64,000 nt of DNA. Source: Channallabes apus (taxonomy: Eukaryota > Chordata > Actinopteri > Siluriformes > Clariidae). A program made the position numbers and the translations under genes. The notes under the pieces were generated by a model that saw only the letters and a list, made by a program, of their open reading frames with translations, was not told the DNA's origin and did no database searches. Below, in pieces: positions 22,022-34,400 of the stretch; within the stretch, counting starts at the first letter, position 1, and each line of letters begins with the position of its first letter. The stretch lies in contig CM060105.1 in NCBI GenBank assembly GCA_030522415.1, positions 13,479,206-13,543,205 on the forward strand. The letters run 5' to 3'.

Positions 22022-24989
22022 CTGTGTCTGTTCCCCGATCTAAGCAAAAATGTAGAAAGACTCAGAAAGTCTGTTTCAATAATTTAATTAACATAAAGAC
22101 CACAAACTCAGATCATACTGAATGCGCAGCCGGCACCTCTGATCTGAAGATAGGATTGTTAAATATTAGATCTCTCGCATCATAAGCAGTTATTGTTAAT
22201 GAAATTATCACAGATCAGGCGTTTAATATACTCTGTTTAACTGAAACATGGGTTAAACAGGATAAGTTTGTAGCTCTAAATGAAGCTAGTCCTCCTGGAT
22301 ACAGCTACATACACCAGCCTCGGTTAACTGGTAGAGGAGGAGGCGTCGCAGTTATTCATAATGATAATCTGTCTATCGTACAAAAACACGGACACAAATT
22401 TAACTCATTTGAAATTCTCTATAGTAACATAAGTCTATTTAAGTATATTAAATCAGCTCAGTCGATTCCACTAATTATAATTTACAGACCTCCAGGGCCG
22501 TATTCTGAATTTCTTAGTGAATTTGCGGATTTCATCTCAGAGCTGGTCGTTTCTGTAGACAAAGTGTTAATTGCTAGAGATTTTAACATTCATTTTGAGA
22601 ATCCAGAAGACCCTCTGAGAACAGCATTTATATCCATACTGGACTCCGTAGGCGTAAATCAGTGTGTAGTAGGACCCACTCATAAAGCAGGTCACACTTT
22701 AGATTTAGTAATATTCTTCGGATTAATTATAAGAAATGTATTCACAATTCCACTGTCTGAAATTATCTCAGATCACTATCTTGTCTCCATTCAAGTGTGT
22801 CACAGTGATAATGTACGCACAGCACCGCGCTACCGTATTAAACGTACATTCACATCAACTACCACACAGAGTTTTATCAGTAATCTCCCAGAGTTAAAAA
22901 TTTTGATTAGGCCACCGTCTGACCCCACAGAACTTGATCAGGCGACTGAATATTTAGAGTCGACACTTCGTTGTACCTTAGATAATGTAGCTCCAGCTAA
23001 AAGAAAAATTATTAGAGATAAGAAACTCGCTCCCTGGTATAACGATCACACGCGCACTTTAAAACAGACTGCTCGGAAATTAGAGCGTAAATGGCATCAA
23101 ACTAAATTGTTGGTATTTCAAATAGCATGGAAAGAGAGCATCCTGAACTATAGGAAAGCTCTTAGTGTAGCTAGATCAACATATCTCTCCACTCTTATAG
23201 AAGAAAATAAAAATAATCCTAGATTTTTATTTAATACCGTAGCCAAATTAACCAGAAATAAGACCACTACTGAAATCTCCACAACAACATCATGCAATAG
23301 TGAGGACTTCATGAACTTTTTTAATAATAAAATTTTAAATATCAGGCATAAAATTGAGGCTTTGAAACCAAACAATGTAATTGATACAGATGTTAACCTA
23401 GCCATGTCAGATTCAAACCTAGAATACTTTACTCCTCTTGAAGAGAATGAACTAATTTCACTCATCTCTTCTGCAAATTCATCAACCTGTATATTCCTAT
23501 ACCGACACATTTTCTTAAACAGATAGTACCAGTAATAACAGAACCGCTGTTGAGAATAATTAATTCCTCACTCAGCATTGGTTATGTTCCAAAATCTTTT
23601 AAAGTAGCAGTTATTAAACCAATAATTAAGAAACCTGACCTCGACCCCTGTCAGCTGTCCAATTACAGGCCAATATCAAACCTCCCCTTTATCTCTAAGA
23701 TTCTGGAAAAGATAGTAGCGGAGCAGCTATGCTCATATCTACATAGAAATGGCATACATGAACTGTATCAGTCAGGATTTAGGCCTCATCACAGCACAGA
23801 AACAGCACTCGTTAAAGTAGTAAATGACCTCCTATTGGCCTCTGATCAGGGTTGTGTAATGATGCTTGTATTACTCGACCTCAGTGCAGCTTTTGACACT
23901 ATTGATCATGCTATTCTTCTTCACAGATTAGAAAATGTAGTAGGAATTAAGGGTACAGCCCTCTCCTGGCTCAGATCCTATTTGACCGATCGTTATCAGT
24001 ATGTAGACTTAAATGGTGATTATTCTGCATGTTCTCTAGTGGAGTTTGGCGTTCCGCAGGGTTCATTTTTAGGCCCACTGCTTTTTTCCCTTTACATGCT
24101 TCCTCTGGGCAACATAATCCGTAAGCATGGTATTAGTTTTCATTGTTATGCTGACGACACACAGCTATACGTCTCAACAAAACCTGATGAGAAAAACCAT
24201 CTTACTAAAGTTGAGCAATGTGTGCAGGACATAAGAAATTGGATGCTAATTAACTTCCTTCTGCTTAATCCGGATAAGACAGAAGTTCTAGTCATAGGAC
24301 CGCATACAGCTAGAAGTAAAATCTTAGATCACACCGTAACTTTAGATGGCCTTTCTGTTCCATCAAGTGCAACAGTAAAAGACCTCGGCGTGATTATAGA
24401 TTCCAGCCTTTCATTTGAAGCTCATGTAGATAATATCACCAGGATAGCATTCTTTCACCTCAGAAATATCGCCAAAATAAGAAAAATATTGTCGCTAAAC
24501 GATGCAGAAAAACTAGTTCATGCTTTTATCACTTCTAGGTTGGACTATTGTAATGCCTTACTGTCTGGTTGTTCAGTTAGGTGCATAAACAAGCTTCAGC
24601 TAGTCCAGAATGCAGCAGCGAGAGTCCTCACTAGAACCAGAAGATATGAGCACATCACCCCTATCCTATCTTCACTGCATTGGCTCCCTGTGAAATTTCG
24701 CATTGATTTTAAAATACTACTCTTGACATATAAGGCATTAAATGGTCTCGCCCCGCAGTATCTGAGCGAACTGCTAGTGTCTTACGATCCGCCACGCCTA
24801 CTTCGGTCAAAGGATGCAGGCTGCTTATCAGTACCGCGTATTATGAAAACTACAGCTGGGGGCAGAGCTTTTTCTTACAAAGCCCCAAAATTATGGAATA
24901 GTCTTCCAAATAGTGTTCAGGACTCAGACACAGTCTCAGTGTTTAGGTCTAGGCTCAAAACCTATTTATTTAGCCAAGCATTTTTATGA
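22022..24989 (+). pseudogene. LINE ORF2 (AP endonuclease + RT), copy 1, broken
   Basis: Endonuclease: LLNIRSLA, then a TAA stop (about 22183), LCLTETW, YRPPGPY, and ARDFNIH where the usual motif is GDFNIH, followed by SDHYLVS. RT begins after a break at 23526-23550: [52 protein letters not shown] (intact active site), VKDLGVIID, and [13 protein letters not shown]. The last frame stops at 24989. The element cannot encode one polypeptide because of the stop and the break, but its RT active site is intact, unlike that of the copy at 55427-58387. Confidence 0.9.
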
Positions 24990-25997
24990 ATAGATTTGCC
25001 ATAAGGTAAAGGAGCAGATCTGGGGGACTCATGGACATAGAGTATTATGGTGAACTGGTATGTTTAGATGCTGTCTTCCTCAGTCTCATTTGATCACTCA
25101 GGTTTGTTGACGGTGAGGTGATTGTTTGCTTTACATCTCAGGGAGCCCTCATGTTTGTGTTTCCTTCTGGCTCTCCCTTTTAGTTATGCTTTCATAGTTA
25201 GTCCTGCCGGAGTCCCTGCTTGCACTCTTCAGTAAATATACATTCACATTAGACATTGTGACTGTGACCATACCTAATTGCAATCTCTCCTCCTCTTCTC
25301 TTCCTCCCCCTCTTTCTCTTTCCTCTCTCCCCCTGTCTCCCCCTTTCACTCTTTCTCTCTCTCTCTCTCTCGAGCTACACATGTGGTTCCTGAGCTGCCA
25401 GTGATCCAGACTCCCTCTGCCCTCCGGACCTGTCTGATCCATCCTGGTGCCCGGTTTCTGGTTGGAGGTCTCATCGCATGGATGCCCCGTGTGTCTCTTT
25501 AGGATGCGCCTGGTGTCTGGGGATGATTCTATCTACTTAGAAGATGGTTCTGGCCTCGACTGGTGTTGTCAGCTGTTTCTCTGAGGACTTGACAATTCGA
25601 TAGGTCAGGACTGGAACTTTCTACAAGTCTATCTGAGTCTCGAATAACTACTGGATTCCATTTTACACCAACTATTATAACATCAATTAACATCAACTAT
25701 TATAGCTATCCTAACACTGTATAAATGCAGATCATTTCCTGCTATCTGTTTCACCCAGATGAGGATGGGTTCCCTGTCAAGTCTGGTTCCTCTCAAGGTT
25801 TCTTCCTATTACCATCTCAGGGAGTTTTTCCTTGCCACTGTCGCCCTCGGGCTTGCTCACCAGGGACTATCTGAACATTTTGATTCATACACATTCACAT
25901 TCCATACAAACTTAAATAATTCTTTTGATTGTGTAAAGCTGTTTTGCAATGTCAATTGTTAAAAGCGCTATACAAATAAAACTGAATTGAATTGAAT

Positions 25998-26196
25998 TTA
26001 TGAAAAATATGGGGTGAAATGTACCCAAAAAAACAAATGTGCAAATTGTTAGCTCACATTTTTTGGGTAGATTCTATAGGTAGTTTTTCACAGTGCTCTA
26101 TCATGTAAACATTTAAAAGTGGATTAAACCATTACTGTGCATCTCAGCTACCCTCTGCCCTAAGTACAGGGCTGCAAGCTGGTGCAGTGAGGAGAG
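25998..26196. other. Short spacer between LINE and solo LTR
   Basis: Contains an inverted pair around ACCCAAAAAA (26019) and TTTTTTGGGT (26068), possibly a small MITE. No gene. Confidence 0.4.
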
Positions 26197-26201
26197 GATA
26201 T

Positions 26202-27033
26202 TGTCACGCCGCTGTGCGAGGTCAGGCAGGCTGATAGGACCCAAGAGCAGACACCACTCTGGGATGATATTCTTAAAAGGGCTTTAATGATGAAAATGTA
26301 GGAGATAGGGTTGGTAGAGCTTGGTGTTACTTTCTCACGGAATACAGGTGTATCATGAACACGGGACTGTAATGGAGGACAGAGGTGCAGCTCTGAAGCG
26401 GTTCTCTGACGTTTAATGAAGTGAGATTCTGTAGTTCACCTTGACGTGGAGGATGGCTGCTGGGTGCCTTTATGTAGTGGAAAAAACAGACGTGGATGCA
26501 GAGATTGAGAGGAGCAGAGGCGTTTCACCTGTTGGTGTCTCGAAGGATGTGGAATCCGGAAGTGAGAAACAATCGTGAAGTCAAGGGGCGAAGCGTGAGT
26601 CAGTGTCCGTGAGAGCAGTCAAGGCCAGGTCAAACAATCCGAAGCGGAAGACGATAGCGAAGTCGAGGGGCGGGGCGTGGGTCGATGTCCGTGAAGCAAA
26701 TATCAGGTCTAACAAATCCGTAGGGACGAGCGAAAAGCGAAAGCCGTTAAACAAAGCACTTGGTCAAAAAACGCATGAATCATAGGAAAAATAACCGCGA
26801 GGAAACTGGGCTGTGGAGCACGCAATAATTCGGCAGCGAGAAAGCGCGCTGCGCTTCCTTAAATGTCGGGAGAAATTATTTGTGAATGGGGAGCCGGTGT
26901 GTGTGGGAGGGGCGGTACGAAGGCGTGGGAAAAGACGTGACAGTCTAGAGACAACGTGACCGCGAGTAGAGAAATCTGACAGCGTGGGAACAAAAACAAC
27001 AACAAAAGAGAGGAGTGACAGGAGTTCGTGACA
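26202..27033 (-). mobile_element. Solo LTR with 5-bp target duplication
   Basis: An 832-bp segment starting TGTCACG and ending CGTGACA, flanked by GATAT at 26197-26201 and again at 27034-27038. No internal retroelement sequence or second LTR is adjacent, so this is a solo LTR left by recombination. Minus orientation is inferred: read that way the 3' part contains CATTAAAGCCC followed by GTGTCTGCTCTTGGGTCC, a typical R-U5 arrangement. The 5-bp duplication fits Ty3/Gypsy or a retrovirus-like element. Confidence 0.85.
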
Positions 27034-27038
27034 GATAT

Positions 27039-28003
27039 GACCACCTTGCAGCACCAGCTCCAAAATGTGTTCTTCGCTCAGCCAAGGCTCACCCACTTCG
27101 TATAGCATGATAAAAAAAAAAAAACATCACAGAGTGTGATAATCTGCCAGAGGCCTGAAGAGCTCAGAAAAGACAGGTTAACAGCAACAGGAAAAAGGTC
27201 CATCATGGGGCTGATTGAGCACAGTACCTGGTGTACTGAATCAGCAATGGATTACTCAAAGCAGAAGAAAACATTTCAAGCCATCAGAATCTCCTCTGTT
27301 AGTAATTTGATTTTTTTTGCCATTAAGAGGTGGACTTTCTTTGAAAGTCTTTGAAGGTGCCTTAATAAAAAATGTACATAAAAATGTACAAATATTAGCA
27401 TACAAAATATCCATATTTTAAATCTTAACTTATAAAAGAAATTAACAATAGAAAGGACAAAGTGAGAAAATGGGAAATAAGAAATTGCAATTTTCTCACT
27501 CAACCCCTTTTGTAGTGAAATAAAAACAACACCAGCTTATGTTTTTAGGTTACATTTTAGTTTAAAAGCAAGAAAAATAAGGATGTGGAAAGGTAACAAA
27601 GAAAGAATTTATAATAATTTTATTCATCTATGAATTTATCTACATTACTACAAAGTAAAATTATTGTATTGTAAAAGTCATGCCTCTAATGCGTTATACC
27701 AAACATAAAATAATTAAACACCAAAATTTAAAGCAATCAAGATCTACAAGTTGAAACACAAGAATAAAAAAATAAGATGATGTTACTATAGTATCTGGAT
27801 TTTATAAGATCCAGTTAATATCAGTATAGTATAGTATATAGTAAATATCTGAGATTTAATATAAATTTTTCCATAATATGGATCTGACTCAATAAAAGAC
27901 CTGTATCTTAAAACAATAATAAACAAGCAGAAGTACAGAAGATGAATTCACTTAAATGGATAGATGTGATTAACTGGATTTTTATAGATGGTTTTTAATC
28001 CAG
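27039..28003. other. 3' flank of the SP140-like gene
   Basis: AT-rich, no exon recognised. It follows the stop codon of the minus-strand gene and probably includes its 3' UTR. AATAAA-like signals on the minus strand are plentiful because of the base composition, so I do not choose one. Confidence 0.5.
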
Positions 28004-28084
28004 TTACTGGATTTTAAAGACGGTGTTAAAATCCTCATTAAACATCTCTTTCATTTCGGCTCCTTTCCTGCCATAGGTATTATC
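28004..28084 (-). CDS. SP140-like exon 16: bromodomain end and stop
   Basis: 26 codons and the stop TAA at 28004-28006: DNTYGRKGAEMKEMFNEDF and TVFKIQ. It forms the final helix. The acceptor CTGCAG lies next to a CA repeat. Confidence 0.85.
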   Translation of the reverse strand, partial: DNTYGRKGAEMKEMFNEDFNTVFKIQ

Positions 28085-28089
28085 CTGCA

Positions 28090-28144
<55 letters not shown>

Positions 28145-28932
28145 AGTTGAGACCCAAATACAGTACATGGGTAAAAGAAAGTGTAATGTTAGCAATGACT
28201 GGCTAAAGCTAAACTGCAAAATAATATAATATTTCACTAGCAATCTCAGCTTTACTTCATGAATCAGAATAATGATTAACATATGTAACTGGTAATATTG
28301 ATATATCTTTAATCCATATTTGTATCATACCTTGTGAAAGGTTTGGCAGTTTTTGAAGATGAGTTGGATGTCATGCTCAAACTGTTTCACTGTCTTGTAC
28401 TTGTCCTTCTGCATTTTGGTCCTCACTTTGCCCAGCCACATGGGGTTGGAGATTACACTCCTGTATCCTGGTACCTGCACAGGGACAAAGATTAACAAAG
28501 ACTCTGTAAAGCAGTACCAGGTCTGTCAAGCATTTATGTATGGTTGGGTACAAACGAGTCTGTATAAAATGCTGAGGCTTAACCTAAAGCTTTGTTTCAT
28601 AATGTGAAGTATACTTGACTGAAAATTATGTGAATCATTGTTGTAGGCTTATATTGTACTTAGATATAAGTACTATAGCCCAAGAGATTAAATGAATGCT
28701 GAATGTAACATTTGCTCTTTGTAAAGTCTCTGCTGATAGTTATGTGGTGCATTGAAAATAAATTCTTACCGTTTCAGTAGGGTTGTAAGTAAACACATGT
28801 TCCGTATCTGCTTTATACAAGCGCAACAGCAAATACTGACATTGCTGAGGAAGGAAAAATCACAGACCATCAGAACCATAACTGTGACCTCTGTGTGTAC
28901 TGTAAATGTCCGTGTGCGTGTGTGTGCGTGTG

Positions 28933-28973
<41 letters not shown>

Positions 28974-31446
28974 CAGGATATTGTTGGTAAAAGGACTGCT
29001 CAAAGCATCTTTCTTGCTCTTGTGAATCCACATTTCATGGTTAGCATTTAACACACAGAAAGTACACGTCCACTTATCCCTACACACACACACACACACA
29101 GACACACACACACAGACACACACACACACCAAAATCAAAAACATGATCAGGTCTATATATTTTTTTTTAATAGTTTTCTTATCTTAGTCAAGTCAAGTAG
29201 GCTTTTGTCATTTCAACCATATACTGTACGTACAGTTCAGTACACAATGAAACAAAACAATCTTCCTCCAGGACCAAGGTGCTACATACAACATACATTT
29301 ACAACATAAATTAACAAAAACTAACTAGCTAACTAAGAAACCTAATTAGCTAACTAGCTGAGACAAAACACATTAACATTATAAATTACACAGAAACTAA
29401 GTCCTAGTCCTATAGTAACTGAAGAAAAATCTAATGTATATCATTTTATTATTGTTCCCTGTGAAAGTGAAGGGTGTTGTATGATATAACAATATTAATA
29501 TAATATAATAATATTAATGTTCCTACGTGTTTTTACACTTATTGAACCATCCAGCACACTAGTTGTCATTGAAATTCTGCCACACCCTCTTCCTCATATA
29601 ATATGTGGTAATCTCATAGCTATTATGGCGTTTCTGGCTCTAAACCTGTTAGTCAGGGGTGACTCACACACAGAGGCAGGTGAGGCAGAGCTCCACCATA
29701 TTCTTTATATCAACCAGTCAAGAAATATTAACCATTATCATGTGATTATTTACTAATCCAATAAAATGATCTCGCTTGAGTGACCAACGGTTTTAAAAAT
29801 GACAGAAGCTAATGTTCCCTTGATTTGTAATATTTGTCTAGTGGTTAAAATGCCAACTGCAGTAAGCTAGAGGATGATAGGGGCAGGATATGTACTTTTA
29901 ACAACAAGTGAAGGAGAAGCAGACGGCAGATATTACAATATCTTTTTTAATAGCACACTCACTCACTCACTCACTCACTCACTCATCATCTATACCACTT
30001 TATCCTGATAGGGTCGCAAGCCTACCCCAGGACACCTTCAACCTACAAGCATACCTACAGTCACTGAATACGAGCTGCTAGAGAAGATACTGGAACACAA
30101 GTTATACTGTACTGTTAGTGAAGTGTTCACTACTATTTCCAGCAATTTGCGGCAATACCCCCAAATGCTTCAGCTTCCCACAATTGACAAATTGGTGTTT
30201 TAAGCAAATATTGCCTCCTCTACTCAAGGAGCCGGCCCTGATTGTCACACTGAAATCAATGGCAGCACTCTGTTGGTGATTTTAGCAAACACCTAACCTC
30301 AGACTGCAGAGTTAGTACTGACCTAAACAATATAATTTCTGTTAGTTATATTGAATAAGATGCATTGCTTTTTAAAATTATATTTTTTCCTTTCTCACCC
30401 AACTGTGTTCTCCTGTAGAGTGGGTAAGTGGCAGTGATGGTGAAAAGCTTGTAGACACTCATAACAGTACACCAGATCATTCTTTAAATTACAAATACAG
30501 CATACATCATCCTCATTCTTCTCCCTCTGGTTCAGAAGACAAAGAAGATGTAATTATTACATATTTATATACTATGTACAGTATTATACAGTGTCATGCC
30601 TATGTATTTAACCATATTAACAAATTGTTTAATGTTCTTTTGTAGACTGTTTTGTGGTTCTCTAAATATGCTGTATACAGTGGAACCATGGATTGCGAGT
30701 AACGCGGTTTGCGAGTGTTCCGCAAGACAAGTGAAGATTTCTTAATAAATTTTGATTTAAAAAACGAACAAGTCTTGGTTTACGAGTACCGAGTATCATG
30801 TATCATGCATGCGCTACGTGTTTTGACGTCGAGCATCACATTATCACTTCTGAGTCAATGTTTTCTCTCTCGTTTGCACTGCAGAATTGTGGGTAGTCGT
30901 CTCCCCTGCTGGGTCTTAGTGTGCATCTCTTACTAGTATAATCAACACTGGTGCACGCATGTACTGTTTATTACAAAAATGTGACCACGTGCATGCTTAT
31001 AAAACATCTTTTATTTTGTGATTTTATGTGTACAGTGCTCGTGTACTGTATATCACAACACACATGTGTGCGAATGTGTAAAGCAAAAGAAAGTCTCATT
31101 AGAAAGGTTAAAGATCCATTTCTCTCTGTGTGCATGTGCATTATTGGACACAGTGCCCTTTCACACACACCCCTCCCTACTTCAATCTCTCTCACACAAA
31201 CATACTGTAAACTCTAACGGAGAGACTACTCTGTCACAAATCTTTTCAAAGGTAAAGTGCAGGTTAATTTGTTGTATTTTTACTTTACAGCAGTGAGACC
31301 GCGCACACTCAAGTATCATATGTTTCTTGTTAATTTTCCGGATGAGGCAGTGTTTCCAAAAGTGTGTGTATGAAAGTAATTCCCCACAAATAGGAGAGGA
31401 GGAAGTGTTACTGTGTAACATGAGAAAATGGAGAGGGCGTCACGCT

Positions 31447-31499
<53 letters not shown>

Positions 31500-34400
31500 C
31501 ACAAACACTAACGGAAACATTTATCTATTGGGGTTTATTTTTACTTCTTTTTTAAAGTAAAGTGAAGGTTAATGTTTTATTTTTACTTGTATTAATACTT
31601 GTATTTACTTGTATTTGTTTGTATTAATTATTATGTATTTTTTGGGGTTGTGGAACGAATAATCTGGGTTTTCATTATTTCTTATGGGTAAATTCGATGT
31701 GGTTTATGGGTATTTTTATATACACACTTCCGGAACAAATAAAGCATGCAATCCAAGGTTCCATTGTACTTATTTCCTGAGACAATATTGGATAGAAACA
31801 GCTTTGTCTCCATTTAGAGAAGTCTTACAGGTGCAGACTGTATCTCCCAGCTTTGTAAAATCTCGCTAGTTATTCAAACAACCCATAACTAAACTGAAAC
31901 AGTTTAGTTAAACAACTCTAATCGACCCACCTGTTCTGTGTTGCAAGGCTCAAACATATATTTAACTTAATAAAACTATTACAAAATATTTTACATCATG
32001 ATTTAAGTGGAAAAAGAAAAAATAGGAACAGCACCTTCTGAGCACTGAATCTGTCTGGCCACGGCAAATCACCCTCCTTTAAAAAATAAATTAATCAATA
32101 AATAAAAATTTTAAAACATTGTTTAATCCTAGTTTGTATTTTTATTCTGATGGTCTGCATGTAGATTTACCTTAAACAGTTTCAGAAGTGGAGTGTTTTG
32201 GCAGCGGATGGTCTGTTTCCAGTTCTTGCTATTTCCCCTTCCTGAAAATCTCTCAAAGTCATTCGGAGTAAACCAGGTGTCCTCGGACAGAATACACTCT
32301 TCCCCTACAGGAACAAAATGTCTTTTAAATTCCACTTTTAAAAAATTACAATGAGTTCAAATTTAATGTGATAATCTTTAACTTTAACTCTGTATAAGAA
32401 GAAGAAAGTGTATAACTACATGCCTTTGTCTGTACTTTTCTACTTATTTATTACTAGTGTAAGTACTGTACAGGAAAAATATTGACAGGAAAAATAGTTA
32501 AAATCTGGGGAATTTTTGTGTGTTTGGTCCATATTTCCTAATTTTACAGTAAAATTGATGACAATTTTCTTAGTTCTACCATTATGTCAAAAAGTAGGGC
32601 ATTATCACCTCTGTTCACTCCTTAACAGCATTTTTCCTTTTTTATCATTTCCCTTGCACTTTTGTAAGTTTGCTGTTTATTAATCAACAAGGAAGACAAA
32701 TATTGGAGCTACATGTACCTGTATGTTGGATTTTACATGACATGTACTACCATGGCAGAAGTATTTATTGGATATGTTTTGGATCACAGAGATATTACAG
32801 ATGTGAAAGTATAAATATTAGGATAATGACGTAAAAAAAAAAAGATGTACTGGACCTTTAGCAAGTTTGTCTGGATACATTGTGCCTGTTTTCTCTCCAC
32901 AGGAAACTGGAAGTGTTTCGTTCTTGAACACTGGGGCTGAGAGGAAGAATGTCATGTCACTGGTCACTTCTGCTTTAAACTCAATTTCCCAGTATACCCC
33001 ATCACAACACAGCACATAATCAACTCGGAATGAACATAATGAACTAATGCATTTAACATAATGAATTTACCAGTAAACTTTAATTATTAAACAAAAAATA
33101 TGCAAACCGTCTTAGATTCTTAGAAAAAAAAATTATTGTGTTGAATTTTCCACCTGGATTTTAAGTAAAATCTGCACCTTTGCATAATTTAACTTTTTAT
33201 GTGATGCTGAAAAGTGACAGTGAAGAAACAAATGCATAGCTTTAGCATTGCTGCATGTTTGCAAAATATGTTTTACATGTTATTGCTGATTTGACATTGA
33301 TTGTGCTTTTCCTTTTTATAGATCAGCCTACATAAACATCTTTGTGATGCTATTTATAGTTACTATTCATTCATTCATTTTCTATACCGCTTAATCCTGT
33401 GTTCAGGGTCGCGGGGACCTGGAGCCTATCCCAGGAGACTTCGGGCACTAGGCGGGGTACACCCTGGACAGGGTGCCAATCCATCGCAGGGCACACACAC
33501 TCACAAACCCAATCACACTCTACGGGCAATTTAGGAATGCCAATTAGCCTAACCTGCATATCTTTGGACTGTGGGAGGAAACCGGAGTACCCGGAGGAAA
33601 CCCACCAAGCACGGGGAGAACATGCAAACTCCATGCACACAGAGACGGGAATCGAACCCAGACCCTGGAGGTGCAAGGCGACAGTGCTAACCACTACACC
33701 ACTGCGCCGCCATTATAGTTAAAATTTTTTTTTTTTTATCATTTTACTGATGCTTTTCTGTTATGGTGCACAGTGTAGCAGACTGTAGGCGATATTTCTT
33801 CATCCCAATACTGACCAATAATGACCTTCTTCATAATTTATATTGCATTTTTACAAGTTCGCTGTTATGATTCAAGAAAGGCAAAAAATAAAAATAAAAA
33901 TATTTCTGAAGTGATTTTTCTAATCTTTTGTTATGCTATTGCCATATTGTTTAATGATATGCAAAAAAGATGTACCTTTAACAGGTTTGTCTGGATACAG
34001 TGTGCCTTTTGCATCTCCGCCAGTAAGAAGAAGTGTTTTGCCCTTTAACAGAGGAGCTGAAAGGAAAAAAGTCACATCACTGCTAAATTCTGCTTTAAAC
34101 TCAATTTCCCAGAATGCCCCAATGCAACACAGTACATATGACAGTAACACATACTGTATCTACCAGTGAACTTCAGCGTTGAATTAATCTGATTATATTG
34201 GATTGTCTGCCATGATGAAGGAGTACTTGTGTGTATGCACAAAAAAAATATATTTTATTTTATTAACAAAGTAAATCCTTTTCTTTTAACAGAAGAAAAC
34301 ATTTTCTTCAAAAAAAAAATTTCTTTAGGACAAAATTTTCTTTTCTATTTTCTTTAATGTTTTTCACAGTTCTCTCTTTCTTTCCACTCCAGGCACTAGA

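Larger units (their letters stand above)
21735..25997 (+). mobile_element. L2-type LINE (family A), copy 1, nearly full length
   Basis: Order: esterase-like ORF1 remnant (21735-21931), AP-endonuclease plus RT ORF2 (22022-24989), about 1 kb of 3' UTR with a CT-rich tract (25285-25370), and a 3' end AAATAAAACTGAATTGAATTG. The same family occurs at 54776-59168, 62064-63088, 42964-43060 and 19340-19451. No clear target duplication was identified. Confidence 0.85.

Noticed and set aside
25285..25375. CT-rich tract considered as a regulatory element
   Set aside because: It lies in the 3' UTR of the LINE and is low-complexity sequence.
30420..30600. Plus-strand reading with an acidic SEDKEDVIIT-like end
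   Set aside because: It is the antisense of the PHD exon on the minus strand, which explains the sequence better.
31785..31860. Minus-strand frame with three Cys (VCTCKT to QYCLRK), considered as the missing PHD half
   Set aside because: The Cys spacing is wrong and a stop follows. The true PHD first half with all six ligands and correct phase was found at 30399-30526.
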